Positions 32,878 to 41,416 of a stretch of 52,110 nt of DNA are shown here, piece by piece. Source of the stretch: Candidatus Woesearchaeota archaeon (lineage in GTDB: Archaea > Nanobdellota > Nanobdellia > Woesearchaeales > UBA12501); assembly GCA_030651375.1 (NCBI GenBank), contig JAUSFM010000004.1, positions 1-52,110 on the forward strand. The letters are read 5' to 3'. Both the position numbers and the translations under genes were made by a program. Positions within the stretch are counted from its first letter, which is position 1. Each line of letters begins with the position of its first letter. The notes under the pieces were generated by a model. The model saw nothing but the letters and a program-made list of their open reading frames with translations, was not told the origin of the DNA and did no database searches.

Positions 32878-33405
32878 TTACCACATGTCATCAAAGATGT
32901 CGCTGTGGGATTCCATATCAAGGAATTGCTTGATGCGCTGCTGGAGCTTTTGCGCATTGTACCACAGCTTGTCTTGATACACGGTACTGATGTCTTGGCG
33001 CATTAAAAAATAGTTGTAAAACGTGCGCCAGAGCCGCTTGGCCTTTGAGTCTTCCCACTGGCTCAGGTAATCTAATTCCACTTCAGCACGGATGTCAATA
33101 AGCATACGTGCCCGCGTTAATTTTCTCTTTTTGCCGTTGCGGAGCGTCTCCACATAATTGACATCCCACAGGTGGATAAATGCATAGACGTTATTGCGGA
33201 CGTAGTCATTGAGCGGGCGTTCGCCTTTCCAGGTAATTTCAATCTCATTTCCCAGCGGCTTTGTTTTTTCCTTATAACGCGTCTCAAAGAAGGTGTATTT
33301 TCGCTCCTCATACCACGAGCGCATGACGCGGTACAGCCCATCAAAATCAAATGCCCCTTTGTACCGAATGCGGTTCATCGGCTCAAGGGAAGTAATTATC
33401 GACAC
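32878..33405 (-). CDS. Member 3 of a three-gene paralogue family, unknown function
   Basis: 175 residues, first gene of the triplet. Matching pieces: IRYKGAFDFDGLYRVMRSW, then IEITWKGERPLNDYVRNNVY, then KRKLTRARMLIDIRAEVELD. The start is GTG: GAGGTGAC lies six nt upstream, and the next ATG (33378) would remove nine residues. A TATA box (ATTTATAAACACC, minus strand near 33436-33448) precedes it. It follows the nucleotidyltransferase-like gene on the same strand by 57 bp. Confidence 0.65.
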   Translation of the reverse strand: MSIITSLEPMNRIRYKGAFDFDGLYRVMRSWYEERKYTFFETRYKEKTKPLGNEIEITWKGERPLNDYVRNNVYAFIHLWDVNYVETLRNGKKRKLTRARMLIDIRAEVELDYLSQWEDSKAKRLWRTFYNYFLMRQDISTVYQDKLWYNAQKLQQRIKQFLDMESHSDIFDDMW

Positions 33406-33462
33406 AGCGTCACCTCACGCTGGCTATCAACAAAACGGTGTTTATAAATATTCCTATGCGAT

Positions 33463-35331
33463 TTATGCAGTCACTAGAATTTCTACGTCTCTGCCAAACA
33501 CTCGCTTGAGGTCTTCAAAAATGGGCTCTTTGATAAATGCCTTTTGAAGGAGAGTAACCGTTGCAAGGTGTTTTTCAAATTCTTCCGGCGTTGTTTTTTC
33601 CAGTGTGCCGAGGCTGCCGTCTGGCCGCAGGGGCGCTTTGCTGTACTGTTTTTCTTCTTGGTCAATGTCGTGGATAATAAATGCAACATCCCCTAACAGC
33701 ATGACCTCGCCATATTTCTCGCCATACTTGACACGGATGCGTGTTTTTTCCAGCTCCCGGCCGCGCATGCGCTGGAGGTATTCAACCATAAACTGGGTGA
33801 AATGCGCTGCTTCCTTTTTTGTTTTTTCAATGTCTGCCTTGTTGAGCGTGCCGGCATCGTATTGTTTTTTCGCCTGCATAATCTCATGCAGTATGCGGAG
33901 GTATTTTTGGGGAATTTTTCCGGCGTGAATCATCTCCGCCTCAAATAAGGTAATCATCTCATCGTCTTTGACGCGCTCAACGCCTTCAAGCTTGAGCAGG
34001 TCGCGGATTGCCGTGACCACATGCTCATAACTGTGGAGCATGGTTTCTTCCTCTTTCATTTTCTCAAGCTGGGTAAAGAGCCGTTTGATGCGTTTCAGGT
34101 AGTCGTCTGCATCACTCAACAGCTGGTCAACTTCTTTGCCCGTCAAGGTTTGTTTTGTGCCGTGCTCAATGTCTTTGCGGATTTTGATGTTGTTCTCGAG
34201 GATTTTGATGTATTTTTCTTCAAGGATTTTTTCTTTTTTGACAAAAATTTCGTGCATGAGCTCCGGCGTTTCTTTGGGCGTTGGCGGTGGCACGCCGTAC
34301 ATCATCAATGCGGCCTGTGACGGTGTGAGAATGGCGTAGAACGTATCTTCCATACCTATGTCTTTCAGCTTGAATTCGACGCGCTTCAGCATCTGCTCGC
34401 CACTGGACATGTACATGTCAATGGCTTCCATTGAGGGCTTGATTTTGCCCATGCGCAGCAGCTGTTTCCATGGCATGAAAATGCCACGGTCATAGAACGG
34501 CACGCCATCGCGGAGGAAGGTGAAAATAATGGGGTTAGCTTCCTTGATGGATTCCCAAAAGTCCGTCAAAATGTAGACTTGAATGTTGATTTTGTTGCGG
34601 ATGCCGGTCATTTCGCCGGCTTCAACGCCCATGCCAATGATGATGGCGCGGAGCTTGTCTTTGAGCTCTCCCCTCGTCATTTTCTTGACATCAGTATCGT
34701 CGATAACAACGAAGACGTCAATGTCCGAGCTCTTGGTCGCGCGGCCCTGCGTGAGCGAGCCGGCAAGCACATAGCTCACGATATACTTTTCGAACTTTTT
34801 CAGCACCATCTTCTTGTGCACTTCTGCAATCTTGATGGCTGCGAGCATCCCAGTATCGTGCACCGGCGCGGCAAGCGCGAACAGTTCGAGCAAGTCGTAT
34901 TTCGCGTCGTAGCACGACTGCCAGACTTCTGAAAGAATGATGGTTTGCGTGACAAAATTCTTGTTGATGTCTTCGCCGATTTTTTTGATGATGAGCGCGA
35001 GTTTGTCTTTGAGTTCAAACTTCGGCATGCGCTTGCTGTCAGAGTCATCGACAAGAATAAGCACATTGACTTTTTCGCGCTCCGCAGGATCCTTTGCCGG
35101 AGGCAGCAGGGCAATGCCCATGATATACTGGTCGAATTTTTCCAGCACTTCTTTCTTAAATTTTTCCAGCTCGTCTTTTATTTTTTTGAGCTTTTCCTGC
35201 ACTTCCGGCGGCAGGTTTTTTGCCATGTCTTGCAGTTCCTGCTCGGTTGGTGCAGGCGATTCGGTTGCAGGCGCTGCGGGGGCTGTTGCCAGCGGGCTTT
35301 CCGGCTGTTCATCTTTTTTTTTCTTTGCCAT
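33463..35331 (-). CDS. Protein with two nucleotidyltransferase-type domains, one degenerate
   Basis: 622 residues. After a Pro/Ala-rich N-terminus and a charged helix, residues about 62-170 look like a nucleotidyltransferase fold without its signature (KVNVLILVDDSDSK where the active form has SDIDVFVVIDD). Residues about 178-310 are the intact copy: LAGSLTQGRATKSSDIDVFV with G191-S192, D203 and D205 in the GS-x-DxD arrangement of minimal nucleotidyltransferases. The remainder is helical with a coiled coil (350-500) and an alpha/beta end. Family members transfer nucleotides to RNA, protein or small molecules; the target is unknown. The paralogue triplet follows downstream. Confidence 0.7.
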   Translation of the reverse strand: MAKKKKDEQPESPLATAPAAPATESPAPTEQELQDMAKNLPPEVQEKLKKIKDELEKFKKEVLEKFDQYIMGIALLPPAKDPAEREKVNVLILVDDSDSKRMPKFELKDKLALIIKKIGEDINKNFVTQTIILSEVWQSCYDAKYDLLELFALAAPVHDTGMLAAIKIAEVHKKMVLKKFEKYIVSYVLAGSLTQGRATKSSDIDVFVVIDDTDVKKMTRGELKDKLRAIIIGMGVEAGEMTGIRNKINIQVYILTDFWESIKEANPIIFTFLRDGVPFYDRGIFMPWKQLLRMGKIKPSMEAIDMYMSSGEQMLKRVEFKLKDIGMEDTFYAILTPSQAALMMYGVPPPTPKETPELMHEIFVKKEKILEEKYIKILENNIKIRKDIEHGTKQTLTGKEVDQLLSDADDYLKRIKRLFTQLEKMKEEETMLHSYEHVVTAIRDLLKLEGVERVKDDEMITLFEAEMIHAGKIPQKYLRILHEIMQAKKQYDAGTLNKADIEKTKKEAAHFTQFMVEYLQRMRGRELEKTRIRVKYGEKYGEVMLLGDVAFIIHDIDQEEKQYSKAPLRPDGSLGTLEKTTPEEFEKHLATVTLLQKAFIKEPIFEDLKRVFGRDVEILVTA

Positions 35332-35439
35332 AATTATCAGTACTCTCAGTATACATGAAAAGCGTATTTAAACACTTATATACTGGAGAATATAGATGTG
35401 CGACAAAAAAATCAGGACCTATGCCAAAAACATATACCC

Positions 35440-35688
35440 TCAGAAAACTCGTTTCTTCGACTTCTTAGGCCGGTTATGGCGCTTTTCAAGTCGACGCTGT
35501 TCTGAAATACTCTTCCAGTCAGTTTTCCACAGGGGGCGCCAGTGCTCAAGCTTTTCGTCGTTTTCCCGGACAAACACCTTGTCGAGTTCCGGCGGCTTCA
35601 GTTGGCTCACTTGCTTGATGCGGTCTTCAACGCCAGAAGCATACTTCTTGACTTTTTTGACCTTTTTTTCCTTGTCTTTTCTGCTCAT
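35440..35688 (-). CDS. Small basic protein
   Basis: 82 residues, about one third K or R, soluble (KDKEKKVKKVKKYASGVEDR at the start, RHNRPKKSKKRVF at the end). No family is recognised; such proteins often bind RNA or ribosomes, but this is not shown. The ATG at 35688 has GGGGGTGG just upstream and a TATA box (CTTTATATATG) about 30 bp away, so the much longer open frame reaching 35838 is not used. It is divergent from the tail-anchored-type gene at 35762. Confidence 0.6.
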   Translation of the reverse strand: MSRKDKEKKVKKVKKYASGVEDRIKQVSQLKPPELDKVFVRENDEKLEHWRPLWKTDWKSISEQRRLEKRHNRPKKSKKRVF

Positions 35689-35761
35689 ACCACCCCCAGT
35701 TTTTTCCTCATATATAAAGTTTACCTGAATATTTATATATGTTAATCCCCTTGGAACTCCT

Positions 35762-36718
35762 ATGGCAAAACCCAAATCCAAGCCTGCGCCATCAAAAAAA
35801 TACTCGCCTGACGAAGTGCTCGAGCGTTTTCGCGCCAAGGATGATCCGGAACTGGGCCGCTACGCAGGCTACGCCGCGTCGCACCGGACAAAACTTGCAA
35901 AAGTTTCTGAAAAAGAAAAAGCGCGGCAGGAAAAAGAGGCGCAAAAAGAGGCAGAAAAGAAAAAACAATTCCAACAAGCAGTAACGCCTGAAGAGCTATA
36001 CAAGGATGAGAGCGAATCAGCAATCGATGATACTGAATACGAAGACGACGACATGCCCTCAAGCGACATCAAAGGAAAAATATTTAGCAATTATCAGCCA
36101 TTGTCATCAGCTCCGCAGCCGGGTACGCAGGGAAAACAAGCATCAACTACTCCTCCACCAATAGTATCTCCTCCCAAACCGTCAATGCGTGATTTGACTC
36201 GGATGTTCAACCAGAAATTTTCAGATGAGAAGAAGGAAGAAGAAAAAAAAGCTGCAGAAAACAAAAAAGAAAAAGCAGAGAAAACACCCACAAAAAAAGT
36301 AACGAAAAAACTCATCAAAAAAACAAAAACCGTGCACATTCCTGACGCCCCTGTTTCACCGGGGAAAAAATCATCGGCGCCGCCCATGCCGCCGGCGAAA
36401 AAAGTTGACGCGAAATACGTGAAACAGCAGCAGGAAGCGCTTCAGAAAAAACAGGAACAGGAAGAGAAATCAGCGGAAAAAAAAGCGTCAGCAGACGAAG
36501 CAGCGAAAAAAGAAGCTGAAAAACCTGCTGCTACCACTCCTCAACCGCAATCTTCAGGCCCTCACAAACGTAACCCTTTTCGGACCGGTTTCTGGATTGC
36601 CTGTGGCATTTTTGCGTTTCTGATAATCCTCCTCATTTTGTTCATCATCGCCATTGCCGCAATTGCTTCTATCACCCACGTTCCGCTGCTTGAAAACGGA
36701 ACTCTTGTCTTGCCATGA
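35762..36718 (+). CDS. Charged coiled-coil protein with C-terminal membrane anchor
   Basis: 318 residues. Residues 1-270 are soluble and low complexity: K/E-rich helices (EKEKARQEKEAQKEAEKKK), an acidic patch (DDTEYEDDDMP), Pro-rich linkers and further K/E/A-rich stretches. One strong membrane helix lies at about 277-305, with a short outer tail. This is a tail-anchored layout, with most of the protein in the cytoplasm. The leaderless ATG is 26 bp after the TATA box TTTATATATG. Function unknown; scaffold or division roles are possible. Confidence 0.6.
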   Translation: MAKPKSKPAPSKKYSPDEVLERFRAKDDPELGRYAGYAASHRTKLAKVSEKEKARQEKEAQKEAEKKKQFQQAVTPEELYKDESESAIDDTEYEDDDMPSSDIKGKIFSNYQPLSSAPQPGTQGKQASTTPPPIVSPPKPSMRDLTRMFNQKFSDEKKEEEKKAAENKKEKAEKTPTKKVTKKLIKKTKTVHIPDAPVSPGKKSSAPPMPPAKKVDAKYVKQQQEALQKKQEQEEKSAEKKASADEAAKKEAEKPAATTPQPQSSGPHKRNPFRTGFWIACGIFAFLIILLILFIIAIAAIASITHVPLLENGTLVLP

Positions 36719-36753
36719 AAAGCTTAATAAACACTGTTTATTCTTAGAATTGC

Positions 36754-37329
36754 ATGGAGCCGGCATCGTCACCTCTTGAAAAAAAACGATTCTTCAATTT
36801 CGACATAGGCCATATTATGTTTCTGGTTGTGATTCTTATTGTCGTCATTGCTGCCGCAGGCGCGATTGTGTATTCCAGCAAGCGCTATGTCGCGCTCGGG
36901 CAGGATTATCAGGAAAACACCCGCGCGCTGGAAGCGAAAACAACTGAAGCAGCAGATCTCCAGCAGCGGTTGGATGACCGTGAGGCGCAGCTGAAACAGC
37001 TCAAAAACGAAGACCGCGCCGGCTCTGCAGCTGACCTTCTGGTGCGCCAGAAAAACAAAGACATTGAAAACTTAAAAAAACAGCTTCAAGAAACACAACT
37101 CGAGTTGAGCTCGCTGCAAAATTATTCCCGCTGCGATGAACTGCTCCAAGAATTCAAAGGAGAATACAACGACGCCGTTGACGAGTTATTTCAGAAGACC
37201 AAAGATGTCTGCGCCGAGCTGTATTTCGGCGGCACAACGTATGACAACCGCAAGCAGTTCAAATCCCTGATTGACGCCGAAGTTGATGTTGAAACGTACA
37301 AGGCGGGATATACCAATTTGACGACTTAA
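36754..37329 (+). CDS. Membrane-anchored coiled-coil protein
   Basis: 191 residues: a short basic cytoplasmic head, one membrane helix (about 20-43, IMFLVVILIVVIAAAGAIVY), a coiled coil (50-125; LQQRLDDREAQLKQLKNED) and a small C-terminal part with two cysteines (RCDELLQEF, DVCAELYFG). No family is recognised. A TATA box (AGCTTAATAAAC) is about 28 bp before the ATG. It follows another membrane-anchored coiled-coil gene, suggesting related envelope roles. Confidence 0.6.
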   Translation: MEPASSPLEKKRFFNFDIGHIMFLVVILIVVIAAAGAIVYSSKRYVALGQDYQENTRALEAKTTEAADLQQRLDDREAQLKQLKNEDRAGSAADLLVRQKNKDIENLKKQLQETQLELSSLQNYSRCDELLQEFKGEYNDAVDELFQKTKDVCAELYFGGTTYDNRKQFKSLIDAEVDVETYKAGYTNLTT

Positions 37330-37334
37330 ACAAC

Positions 37335-38438
37335 TTAAGAATATCGTGCACTCATATCTTTCAATGCTTCTCGCGCTTGTTGTTCTGATTGTTCCCGCAC
37401 GCCAAGAAACCGTATGCGAATAGGCTGGATACCAAACGACTCGTCAACCTGATATCCTTCAAGTTTGGTGTACCCCACTGCGTCGCCCTTTGTTCCTTCG
37501 CCCAAGCGAACATCACCGACTTCTTTCGGTGCTTGCGCGGGCGCCACGGGCGGTTGATATGATGGGCTTAATCCGGTTAATGATAAACCTCTTGACATGC
37601 TGCGTGTGAGATCACTGCCACCAAAGCTCAATGATCTGCTGCCCGTCTCACCATCTCCTCCCAAACCTAAGGTACCCAACGTAAATAGTTTTGCCACATC
37701 TAGTTTCATTGTAGCAGGATGTTGAGCCATGCGATAGACAAAAATTTCAAGTTCGCCTGCATTTGCAGCGGTTGTTGCGAGTTCTTCTGGCTGTAATGAA
37801 ACAAGCATTTCTGCTTTAAACAACGTTGCATGATACGGGTCAGCAAGTATTTCTAAGTGCGCGTGATCGGATCCATTGACCATTTGTTTAATTGGTCTTC
37901 CATTATAGAGCGCAATAGCACCAAAATAATTATCTGCGTCGCCCAGCGGCGCGCGAATGGCAAGCGAGACATAAAATTCAGGAGAGAATTGCTCTTCCGG
38001 CGGCGCGCCTTGTTTTGCAAACGGAAGAAATGAAACAAGGTCAATTCTATTTCGCAATGAGGGTTTACCCGGTCGGCCTAACTCATTTCCCACACGCGTA
38101 TCAAGTGTTTCCGGAGCCGGGCTCATGCGGCTCAACAGGGGCATTGTCCAATAAAAGTCCATGCCTTCATTCGGTACTAACACCTTTGCTGGCGCAACCA
38201 CGCTTATATCCATCGGCGTCGGATACAAAAAAGTAACACCTTCTGGAAACTCATAAGCAAAATCAACCGTCCGGCGGATACCAGCCTGCGGGTCATTTTC
38301 TGGTGCGATCCATCTCAAACCTTCAATCTGGCTTCGGTCGCCTTCTAATGTTTTTGCAACCTGCCATGCGCGTTCAACTGCCTTGGCCTTGCGACTCTGC
38401 GCAATTCTTTCTTGAAGGGAAACAACAGCTGCGGTCAT
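37335..38438 (-). CDS. Hypothetical protein, probably soluble
   Basis: 367 residues from the ATG at 38438. No family is recognised. The middle is beta-rich (FYVSLAIRAPLGDADNYFGA, then ELEIFVYRMAQHP), and residues about 260-320 are Ser/Gly/Pro-rich linker. The frame is open to 38540 and would add a hydrophobic N-terminus. However, a TATA box (GTTTATAAAC, minus strand at 38461-38470) lies 27 bp before 38438, the leaderless spacing used throughout this window, so the shorter form is preferred. The longer membrane-anchored form cannot be excluded. Confidence 0.5.
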   Translation of the reverse strand: MTAAVVSLQERIAQSRKAKAVERAWQVAKTLEGDRSQIEGLRWIAPENDPQAGIRRTVDFAYEFPEGVTFLYPTPMDISVVAPAKVLVPNEGMDFYWTMPLLSRMSPAPETLDTRVGNELGRPGKPSLRNRIDLVSFLPFAKQGAPPEEQFSPEFYVSLAIRAPLGDADNYFGAIALYNGRPIKQMVNGSDHAHLEILADPYHATLFKAEMLVSLQPEELATTAANAGELEIFVYRMAQHPATMKLDVAKLFTLGTLGLGGDGETGSRSLSFGGSDLTRSMSRGLSLTGLSPSYQPPVAPAQAPKEVGDVRLGEGTKGDAVGYTKLEGYQVDESFGIQPIRIRFLGVREQSEQQAREALKDMSARYS

Positions 38439-38594
38439 AAAAAGGGGAAATAAGAGGTAGTTTATAAACCTTGCTCTGTTCAGGGCTCTGTAGAAAAGAA
38501 GAGCAACAGCATTGTTTTGCATATCCTCTGCATCCGCCACCTCAATGATTAAGAATATAAAATTATTTAAACCTCCCTCTTTAAGCGGGGACTG

Positions 38595-39965
38595 ATGACA
38601 ACTGCCTTGGAGCCCGGTTTTGAAATCAATCTTGCAACGCTTCTCGTTGGTGTTGACACGCTCTGCGGCGGCAATGTTGGCGGTTCTTCAGCTGAACGAT
38701 TCATTCTTGATACCTGGTCGTCAGGAAAACAACTTCCGCCAATCTATCATGACACCAATGCGGCACTGCTTAGAAGAAGCAACGGCGCGTCTCCAACTAC
38801 TCGAGATACCGTGTGTGATTTTGTTGTGGACTATGAACTGCGGGATCTTCCGGCGCAGGTACGATGCGATGCTGCAGATTTTGCTCCTGCGCGCCGCGCC
38901 TATGTTAACCACCTTTGTACAGCGCTTGATGTAATTCTCCAAACTATGTTTGGGCATGCCACAGGCGAAAAAATGCCGTCATTCGACGAGCGGCGTGCAG
39001 CCGTACTTCTCTCTTCATCAGGGAGTGTGGTGATTGATCCTGCGCCTGCGCGTGAAGTTCTTCGAGAGGCACTTGAGAAAGCAGGATATGGGTACAGAAC
39101 CGGCGGCAATCTTCGTGAAAATGTGGTGGTATGGCGTGACCAGCGTGTTGTTCCTGTACAGTCTGTTGGACAGAAAATGGCTGAAATAAAAACTGAATTA
39201 ACGGGCTTATTAAGAGAACGAATACTCTCTCGTCTTACGGTCTCACCTCCTAATTACTGGCCACGATTGGAAGATACGCCGTTTACCAATCACACGTTAC
39301 GTTTTACTACAGACCAGCATTATACTGGATTTAGTCAGTACGATGGCGGCACTGATACCGCTGGTGTGCCTGCATTGCACGGTCTTTTTGAATTCAACAC
39401 TGATCATCCCGTGACTCGAGAAAATCTCTATCACCTTGTTGCGCACGAAGTCTTGGCACATTACCCATCGCAGGTCATGTGCGATCTGGGATACCGCAGC
39501 GGCAGATTACCCTTTGAGGCAACCGTCGGAACCATGTGCACTCCCAGTACTATGCTTGAGGAAGGCACGGCAGAAAATATGCTGTATACTATTTTTGGTT
39601 CACGTCAAAATGCAATCGATGCTTTAGGGGCAGATCTTGCCGTGGTGCTTGCACTGAACGACCTTGAAAACATTGCAAAAAACAATGTGGGCATTCTTCG
39701 CCTGCGCGAAGGATGGCAACCTAATGCCGTGAAACAATATGTGGCAGAACAGTGTGTGCAACAGGATTCTATTGTGGATAAAATGTCACGAGATTGGGCA
39801 TCTAATATTATTATCGCACCGATGTATGGGCCGGCATATTATCATGGAACAGAAGTTGTTTCAAATGCACTTGCGCGGTATGGCCCGATGTCTGTTGCGC
39901 GCGTTGGTTTTCATTTTGATGGATTGGTTGACCATCGCACGTTTGAACAGCATTTGTCGTCTTAA
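38595..39965 (+). CDS. Putative metallopeptidase with HExxxH motif
   Basis: 456 residues, soluble. Residues 284-289 read HEVLAH and a downstream EEGTAE motif begins at 322. HExxxH followed by an EG-containing helix is the zinc site of the DUF1704/MATCAP tyrosine carboxypeptidase group; the classical HExxH spacing is not met. The N-terminal 270 residues are not recognised. A zinc-dependent peptidase is therefore a reasonable but unproven call. The leaderless ATG is about 25 bp after the TATA box (TTATTTAAACC). It is divergent from the gene starting at 38438. Confidence 0.55.
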   Translation: MTTALEPGFEINLATLLVGVDTLCGGNVGGSSAERFILDTWSSGKQLPPIYHDTNAALLRRSNGASPTTRDTVCDFVVDYELRDLPAQVRCDAADFAPARRAYVNHLCTALDVILQTMFGHATGEKMPSFDERRAAVLLSSSGSVVIDPAPAREVLREALEKAGYGYRTGGNLRENVVVWRDQRVVPVQSVGQKMAEIKTELTGLLRERILSRLTVSPPNYWPRLEDTPFTNHTLRFTTDQHYTGFSQYDGGTDTAGVPALHGLFEFNTDHPVTRENLYHLVAHEVLAHYPSQVMCDLGYRSGRLPFEATVGTMCTPSTMLEEGTAENMLYTIFGSRQNAIDALGADLAVVLALNDLENIAKNNVGILRLREGWQPNAVKQYVAEQCVQQDSIVDKMSRDWASNIIIAPMYGPAYYHGTEVVSNALARYGPMSVARVGFHFDGLVDHRTFEQHLSS

Positions 39966-39970
39966 AACCG

Positions 39971-40678
39971 TCAACGCTTAAACATCTTCTCGACGATATC
40001 CATCGTGTACAGTATCGTCGCGTGCGCCTGTGCTTTTGTTGGGATAAAGGGCTCGTTCTTTTTGTGGACGGATGAAATGCGCACATTGTTGATGAGATGG
40101 ATTTGCTGGGTGACCGCCGGGTCAAACGGAATGTTTTTCTCCTTCAATTTTGCGACCAGCGTGCCCAACCCAATGCCCGGCTGGGTTTCGAGAATGTCCT
40201 TGCCGATGACTTCAAAATATTTTCTATGAAGGGCAGTTTCAAGAATTCTGCCGCACAGCACGATGGTGCTTCGGTAGCACGCAGCGTCAAAACATCTGCC
40301 CAGTTCAGTGATGTCAGCATGGATTTCATCTTTGATTTCTTCCGGTAGGCGCGGAAGAGTGATGGTGATAAGTCCGAGGTCGGGGGCTTGTGGTCTATGG
40401 TTTAAATGCGATCGCATTTGTTCAACAATCTTCTGCATTTCTCCGTAGCGCTGGGGCAGCGAAGCGAGAGATGCCTTTTCAAATTCCTGCCGGAGCGGAA
40501 TATCCTGTGCCAGAATTTCCTTGCTTATTTTTTCAACGGCTTCCTGATAATACGATGCTCGCTTTGTTTTGTAGTCATAGAGGTTCTTGACTGATTTTGC
40601 GTCGCTTGTTTCGGTGCTGTATTTCAGCGCGCCTTTGAGCGCATCGGAAAGTTTGGAAAGGGTAGTGGGGAGAGGCAT
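39971..40678 (-). CDS. HEPN/DUF4145-like protein
   Basis: 235 residues. The N-terminal half is helical and charged. The C-terminal half (about 120-235) resembles DUF4145/HEPN domains: CFDAACYRSTIVLCGRILET, then a four-helix pattern, with SSVHKKNEPFIPTKAQAHA in the region where HEPN proteins carry an R-x4-6-H motif (VRISSVH gives R and H five apart). Some HEPN proteins are RNases; here the motif is suggestive only. No toxin-antitoxin partner is adjacent. A TATA-like CTTTTTAATCC lies about 25 bp before the ATG. Confidence 0.6.
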   Translation of the reverse strand: MPLPTTLSKLSDALKGALKYSTETSDAKSVKNLYDYKTKRASYYQEAVEKISKEILAQDIPLRQEFEKASLASLPQRYGEMQKIVEQMRSHLNHRPQAPDLGLITITLPRLPEEIKDEIHADITELGRCFDAACYRSTIVLCGRILETALHRKYFEVIGKDILETQPGIGLGTLVAKLKEKNIPFDPAVTQQIHLINNVRISSVHKKNEPFIPTKAQAHATILYTMDIVEKMFKR

Positions 40679-40779
40679 GAGGAAAGAAAACAGTAGGCAG
40701 GATTAAAAAGATTGTGGTGACTTTAGTTTATCATCAAAACACTTTTTTGTCTGCTTTTCTCTCAAAACATCTTGTCAAC

Positions 40780-40859
40780 CACTGGACATGCCAATTCTGC
40801 GTTAAAACCACCGACCATAAGCTATAAGCCCCAAACGCACTACCACTGGACACTGGACA
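40780..40859 (+). promoter_or_regulatory. Three copies of CACTGGACA before a winged-helix gene
   Basis: The 9-mer CACTGGACA occurs at 40780-40788, 40844-40852 and 40851-40859 (the last two overlap by two bases). The TATA box GGTATATAAACC follows at 40871-40882. Repeated sites next to a TATA box and before a DNA-binding protein gene suggest an operator, possibly for self-regulation. Confidence 0.4.
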
Positions 40860-40902
40860 GATGCGCGTGAGGTATATAAACCCTGACACCTCTGTTTTGG
40901 TT

Positions 40903-41370
40903 ATGGCAACTCATACCATTTCCCGTGACATTCCGCTGGCAGAAATAACCCTGCGCAAATACGAAAAGCCACTGGCCATGGAACGGCGCGAACTCGTACG
41001 AAAACTTTGTCTCTCCACAGGCCTGCTCCAGCCCGGTGACTCGCGGGACATCATTGTTGATATTCTCTACACGCTTTTGAACGTGCGAAAAGATAAGCGT
41101 ATGCTTTCCAGCGATGAAATCAGAGACCTCATCATCATCGGCAGAGAGCAGGGAAAACTCAAGCTTGTCGGCATTGCTTCATCAAACATCCGGCGCCAAT
41201 TAAAGCGCCTGCGCGAACTCTTTTTGGTTGAAAAAGTCAAAAACAGGTACCGCATCAATGAGCACGACTACCTCCACACCATCTTCAGTGAAAAAATCGA
41301 GCAGTACCTGCTCGGCTCGGTTGTTGGCCGCGTGCGGGAATACATTACCAAGGTGGATGAGGTGTTTTGA
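40903..41370 (+). CDS. Winged-helix transcription regulator
   Basis: 155 residues. The central part reads as a winged helix: IIVDILYTLLNVRKDKRMLS, then SSDEIRDLI, then GIASSNIRRQLKRLRELFLV (recognition helix) and KVKNRYRINEHD (wing). The N-terminal 40 residues (ISRDIPLAEITLRKYEKP) and the helical C-terminus may mediate dimerisation. The ATG at 40903 lies about 27 bp after the TATA box, favouring it over the ATG at 40861 that would precede the promoter. Three CACTGGACA repeats lie upstream. Confidence 0.75.
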   Translation: MATHTISRDIPLAEITLRKYEKPLAMERRELVRKLCLSTGLLQPGDSRDIIVDILYTLLNVRKDKRMLSSDEIRDLIIIGREQGKLKLVGIASSNIRRQLKRLRELFLVEKVKNRYRINEHDYLHTIFSEKIEQYLLGSVVGRVREYITKVDEVF

Positions 41371-41416
41371 TAAATCACGGTAAACTATTTAAAACATTCA
41401 TCCTCTCTTTCATATC

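Noticed and set aside
35689-35838. Upstream extension of the small basic protein gene
   Set aside because: It would run across its own TATA box and into the divergent gene; a ribosome binding site supports 35688.
37335-38540. Longer version of the minus-strand gene with a hydrophobic N-terminus
   Set aside because: A TATA box sits inside this extension at leaderless distance from the ATG at 38438, so the extension is probably promoter DNA; not fully excluded.
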